From Ligula intestinalis (lineage: Eukaryota; Platyhelminthes; Cestoda; Diphyllobothriidea; Diphyllobothriidae): DNA of 64,000 nucleotides. Below the pieces are notes generated by a model. It ran no database searches. It saw only the letters and a list, made by a program, of their open reading frames with translations, and was not told the origin of the DNA. This document shows positions 59,380 to 64,000 of the stretch, piece by piece. The number at the start of each line of letters is the position of its first letter. Within the stretch, counting starts at the first letter, position 1. The translations under genes and the position numbers were made by a program. The stretch spans positions 53,120,618 to 53,184,617 of the forward strand of contig JAYGXS010000001.1 in NCBI GenBank assembly GCA_036362985.1. Reading direction: 5' to 3'.

Positions 59380-62300
59380 TAGTAGTTTTTTCCCAAAGTT
59401 GCCACTTCTGCACATTTATGTCCAGGAACGTGCATGCTTGCTTCGGGAAGACCTTCTGTCGAACCAGTTGTTAACTGGCCCGACCTTGTGAACTCACACG
59501 CGAGTCAGTTGTCGCTTGAGATTTGAAACGGTCGGACAACTTACCAACTGTCCCAGAGAAGCCTTCCAGTTTCCCATTCAGTTACCTGGGCCTCACATAT
59601 TTTGACTATTCAGAAAGTATATGTACGGTAAATAATAACTTATACTTTTTAAAGGAATGCAATCATCCAGCAGTAAACAGTTTTATGTTAAGTGAGATTA
59701 ATCAAATTACCACGCAGCATGAAAATGCTAAAAACAATGGGGACTTTTGCATGCCTTGGCGTGCGTCTGACTGAGATATTTAGTCGCAGCCTGCTAGGTT
59801 GTTTTGGTAGAGCAACAACAATGCATCATTGTGCTTATCATGAGTCTCTTCAGTTCTTGGAAACATAAAATACTTTTTAATGGAAAATGTTCACTATGTC
59901 TTGTTTTGTCCTGTGACGTTTGTGGACTGTGTTGTGATTTTCGAAGACTTAATCCAGGAGACAAAATATTGACCCCGCTGTATGCGATAAAAATTCCGGA
60001 AAAACGAAAGTTATTGATGATTTTAAATTAAGTTAGTTCTCGAAACTTGTTGTTTTCTGCGGTTTAAAAATTGTGTCCTGTTTATAAGCGCATATGGATA
60101 AAATGATTTGCCTAAAATTGCGGCACACGCAACAAATTTCGTCATGAAATATGGATTCTATCTAGTTATAAAATACGTCTCATGATATCATTCTTTGAAA
60201 AAATTGTAAGCAATTCTATCTTAACTGCAAACGCACAGCCTGTACTCTTGTGCAAAGAAAAGTTGGTTCGTAAACGATATTATTTCGCCTGTTATTGCAT
60301 TTTGTAACCTATGTCGATATCTGCTCTGGAGGAAGCAAAACAATTATTTTTGAACCATTTTTATTGTTATTGCGTATTCTAAGGCTTAAGTGGGTGAACC
60401 AAAGTACCTTCCTGCTTAGCAATATAAACGTTAAGCTATTTATTAAATAGACAACCAGCTGTCCACGAATTTGTTGCTCAACATACTAGCTTACCTTTCG
60501 CGACAAAAGCTATTTACCATGTAATCAGTGGTTTAAGTGAACAGTCTATCTTCTAAAACTTCTTTATGCAACGATAAGACCTGTTAGTACGATACTGCAA
60601 AAAATTCAATTCATTTTACTCCCCAAAATATGCTATGGAAAAAGACATGAATGTAAGGGACGCACAAATAGTTGTTAGTTGCCTAAATTTAAATGTTTCT
60701 ATCTGCTTGGTTTAATAAAGGTCTGACTGGTTGCGTAAATCCGATATTCCCAACATTTAAGATATTGTCTATGCTGTCAAATACGATGGGGCAACTGCAC
60801 ATTTTGTTTCGTTATAAACAATTAACAGAATCTAAGAAAACGATAGCACTATTTGATTGTTTGCTCTTTTAATATGAAACATCCGATTTTCTTGGGTTTA
60901 ATTTGATTATTTTCATGCAAATCATTTCGATCTTTTATCTGATCGATCACATTAAGCTAAAAACAAATATTCTTTGAGCAATCCGACATTTCTACGATAA
61001 CGTTTTTCAAAATATATGTTGTCGATGTGTTTCACCAAACTCAGAAATGCAACATGTAAGAAAATGTATTTGGTTTGCTTCTATCGTTCTTGTGCTTTTC
61101 TTTATCACGCTTTAATGTAAAATAGTCGAGGCACGTTTTGTTCTTTTCCCAAATTTAACAGATGAAAACTGAATAGCATAAATTATTAATGGCAATGTGG
61201 AAAAAACAAAGCAGTTTAAACTACATGAAACGGCAAGTTTTTTTAGAAACTAACACGCATATTAAAATTATTCGTAACGGGGTTTTATGTGCGATTTCTT
61301 TGGGTCTACGTAAATGAAAGGTACAAGAATAGGACATCCATTTTTAAAAAGCAATAGAAATGCAATTTTATGGTAAGACACTGATTAGCATTTTTATTTG
61401 GCAAAAGTCATTTTGATCAGTATCCTTCATTCCTGGAGAGCAATGCCCCCTATTTTAAAGTCTTGATTTGAGTTTGTGTGTCCAAACGCTTCAACTAATC
61501 AGATGCGGGAAAAAGTCCATGGGAATTTGATATGGCTGTAGCAACTCTCATAACCATTAAATTCAACGAGCGGCCAACTTGATAGTTACTTACACGCAAA
61601 GTGATAATGAATCTGGACACTACTCTGATTGTACGACACATATTTTTGCTGTGCTTTGCTGTATGTGGTATTATTTAAAGTTTGTAACTAATCGACGAAA
61701 ATTGGTCAAAATGCAGAGATTTCAAGAGTTAGTTGTAAATCAGTCCCAAGACATTCTTTATAGCTCTCCACTAATAGTAAACTACATCCAGTTAACAGAA
61801 AACGAAAAATGGATGTTGAGGGTACTCTGTCGTTATTTACAATCAACTGACTTCTATAAAAAGAACGAAAGCACCGAGAGGGCAATGATACAATTCAGGT
61901 ACGTAATGGTTAAAGGCTTTTCCTCAACGAACTGATAGAATAAAAGAGCCTCATATCTGTAGGCGTTTAAAGCATTTTCTTTGCGTACGTAACTTCACAA
62001 AAGTCGTTTACTAGACTGCAACCTATAGCAAAATTTGTTTATTTCTTAGCCCGTTATTAACAATAGACGGAACAAATTATATTTTTTCATAGTTAAATTA
62101 ATTTTTCAATAGATCAAAGGCTTTAGAGGCAAAAATGAGCGATTTGGAAACGAGAAAGTTATTTGCAAATTCCTTAATAATTCATGCAGTAGAGAAGATG
62201 TTTATCTGATAGTTAAAAATTACGTCTATTACTATCGTATCAAACCTGAAAATTTCATCTCAGCAAGCAAATGCTTCACTAGTAATCGCCTCTCGTTTTA

Positions 62301-62774
62301 CTTATATTCATGTACTACAGACTGTCCAAAAATATACAAATTTTTTGGGGAAGGGGAAAGTTATCTCAATAAAAATAATAGATTGCACTATAAACTGTAC
62401 ATATGTTCGTTGACAAAATGAATGTGGAATAAAAATGATTAAACGAGAAGCATCTCGAGTCTCTATGTGGATTTTGGCCATGCTATTTGTTCTCTTTTAT
62501 TCATCTCCATGTACATGTAAATTCCACTTTTTCAGTGTGATGAGGTTTGGCTGGTTGATAACGGCTTTTAGGCCAGCAATAGTAAATCTAGTCTCCCTTG
62601 TATTTAATGGTAGTTTATATTTTTCTAGAACGCTAGTCAATGTGTGACTATTTATGGAGCTCAGGAGTGAGTTCCGAAGGACAACGGGAAAAGTTAGTTC
62701 TGAAAGCGATCAGTAAGCATCAATTAACCACTGTTAATATTCCTGATCGAAACCGGTACGATAATGTGCCCTTG
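59380..62774. other. Anonymous AT-rich sequence with one possible exon
   Basis: A plus frame at 61579-61935 (118 aa by an open-frame count) meets a perfect donor CAG|GTACGT at 61898/61899; the residues before it (NRRKLVKMQRFQELV to STERAMIQF) have a protein-like composition, but I recognise no family and see no matching acceptor or partner exon. Otherwise nothing. Confidence 0.3.
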
Positions 62775-62900
62775 AGTCAGTGTTTAGAACGTTGGACTTC
62801 TAATCAATAGGTCACGTGTTCGAGCCTAGGATATTGCACCACCTTTTGTTGGCTATGTTTGATTAATGACGGCTAATAAGACAGAAATAGCCACTTAGGT
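62775..62900 (+). repeat. tRNA-derived SINE, family C, copy 6
   Basis: AGTCAGTGTTTAGAACG (A-box-like), GGACTTCTAATCAATAGGTC, GTGTTCGAGCCTAGG (B-box), then the tail GGCTATGTTTGATTAATGAC, GGCTAATAAGACAG and AAATAGCC. GGCTAT and ATAGCC can pair around the hairpin. Confidence 0.7.
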
Positions 62901-64000
62901 CTCTTCTGTTATAAGCGTCAACGCTGCTTTCCCTATAACAATGATTGATGTAGTACATCCGTTTGCTGACCTTTAGAGGGAAAATGACAATTAACTTGAC
63001 GTTGCAGGAGGGATTCGTCTTTTTGTGACAAAAATGCTATAGAATGGTCAGCACCCAAACTGCCTATTACATAGCAAAATACTTATCCTAACAAAGAACG
63101 TGAACATACGTGTACGGCTCTGGTTTCAAATAAATTAGCATGTTGAACTGACGAATCTGACACTTGCAAACGAAAAGCTGAAAAAATGATTCAATTTCAA
63201 AAAGAATCGATAAAATTTACGTTAAGTGAGTGAAAGGTAAGCATCAAGCAGAACTGACAACCGCAAACCTTAGGGCTTCCGATAGTAGCAGTGACCACTT
63301 TCAGGCAGCCTAAGAGTTTTTATTGTATGTACTGTTGTTTCTGAAGACGGTGAACACATCACAGCTGTTCAAGTGGGAAAGGTTAGCCTTAAAAAGCATG
63401 TGGTACCTCCTATGGACCCGATGTTCATATGCTAGACTCCGACTACCTAAATTTATCAGTGAAAATTTATTCTAGTATCCAAATGTTAAGGCGTTTGATT
63501 GTATTAATTTTGTAGGGGGTGGTGTGACTGATACCCAGATGTCCGCCACACCTTCAAAACGTTATGGATTACTAAAAGACCACACAAAATCATTGCAGTC
63601 AATGAAAACCAACTTTCTACTCTTCAGTAGCAGCATCTGATAATCTTACTCTACATAAAGCATACTAGTCAACGTTCATATACTGCATGCAAGCACCACG
63701 CTGCTCGCTTCTCCTGACACTTAATTGCATGCGTGATTCATCAAGTCAGGGCGCTCTGATAATATAAAAACAGTGAGTTTATAGGGTTCACACGGGATTG
63801 TCCTCCTAATTTTAGCTCAGGGGCAAACTAAGCGTGGTATATTGATTAAACGACAAGTTTGAGCTATGCGAATATAACTCAATTGATATATGCAAAAATT
63901 AGGAAATATACCGCAAAACTGTTAATATTTCGCCTACAGTTTGCGAAAATTTTAAGTTTGCGGATATTTTGCGACAAAAGGATTCCGAAGTAGATGTCGG
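62901..64000. other. Anonymous sequence
   Basis: No coding domain, RNA or repeat recognised. Confidence 0.5.

Noticed and set aside
62435..62647. Small secreted protein of 70 aa with a hydrophobic N-terminus
   Set aside because: Length and composition are expected by chance in AT-rich DNA; no splice or homology support.
1..64000. CRISPR array, bacterial defence system or prophage
   Set aside because: No regularly spaced short repeats and no bacterial gene structure; the recognisable genes are animal.

Overview
This looks like eukaryotic, AT-rich, repeat-dense DNA from a flatworm (Platyhelminthes). The clues are a split rhodopsin-family GPCR gene, several lineages of Penelope-like retroelements (PLEs) with GIY-YIG endonuclease domains, and tRNA-derived SINEs, one of which carries a hammerhead ribozyme in a ~331-bp unit very like the schistosome Sm-alpha repeat. 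The SINE repertoire makes me lean towards a diphyllobothriid-type tapeworm, but the sequence alone does not settle cestode versus trematode. No bacterial-type genes, rRNA, CRISPR or functional tRNA genes are visible.

Layout. 1-6.9 kb: mostly anonymous sequence, with a 400-N gap lying inside an inverted pair of tRNA-like SINEs (2.88-3.46 kb). 6.9-9.8 kb: a head-to-head inverted pair of PLE copies; the left has lost its reverse transcriptase (RT), the right keeps RT and GIY-YIG with frameshifts, and both carry a hammerhead in the 3' region. 10.3-10.6 kb: another PLE GIY-YIG remnant. 15.3-16.3 kb: a composite of tRNA-like and hammerhead units, one with an intact catalytic core, next to a second SINE family. 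17.3, 24.0, 37.9 and 57.7 kb: further GIY-YIG remnants. 24-26 kb: PLE tails, SINEs, a fold-back repeat and a well preserved minimal hammerhead. 25.6, 31.2, 34.9 and 36.3-36.7 kb: copies of a ~240-bp repeat (called R1 here) whose shared sequence also forms a hammerhead, with an enlarged stem II. 35.3-36.2 kb: a dead LINE RT. 39.2-47.4 kb (minus strand): the only convincing host gene, a two-exon GPCR of 522 aa with a 6.6-kb intron. 50.1-52.0 kb: a second, different PLE with a degenerate hammerhead tail. 57.6-59.4 kb: more PLE remnants. The rest is AT-rich DNA in which I see no gene.

How it fits together. Apart from the GPCR, almost everything recognisable is retroelement debris. The unifying signal is the hammerhead self-cleaving RNA. 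At least five sequence-distinct families (SINE-A, R1, PLE1 tail, PLE2 tail, and the 26.05-kb tail) share the core layout and a self-complementary stem III with no real loop, the arrangement reported for PLE-associated minimal hammerheads that cleave as dimers. In three PLE tails an AATAAA-like signal follows the cleavage site, and in several tails a TATA-like block lies about 50-70 nt upstream. All of these calls are by eye; covariance-model searches and in vitro cleavage would decide them.
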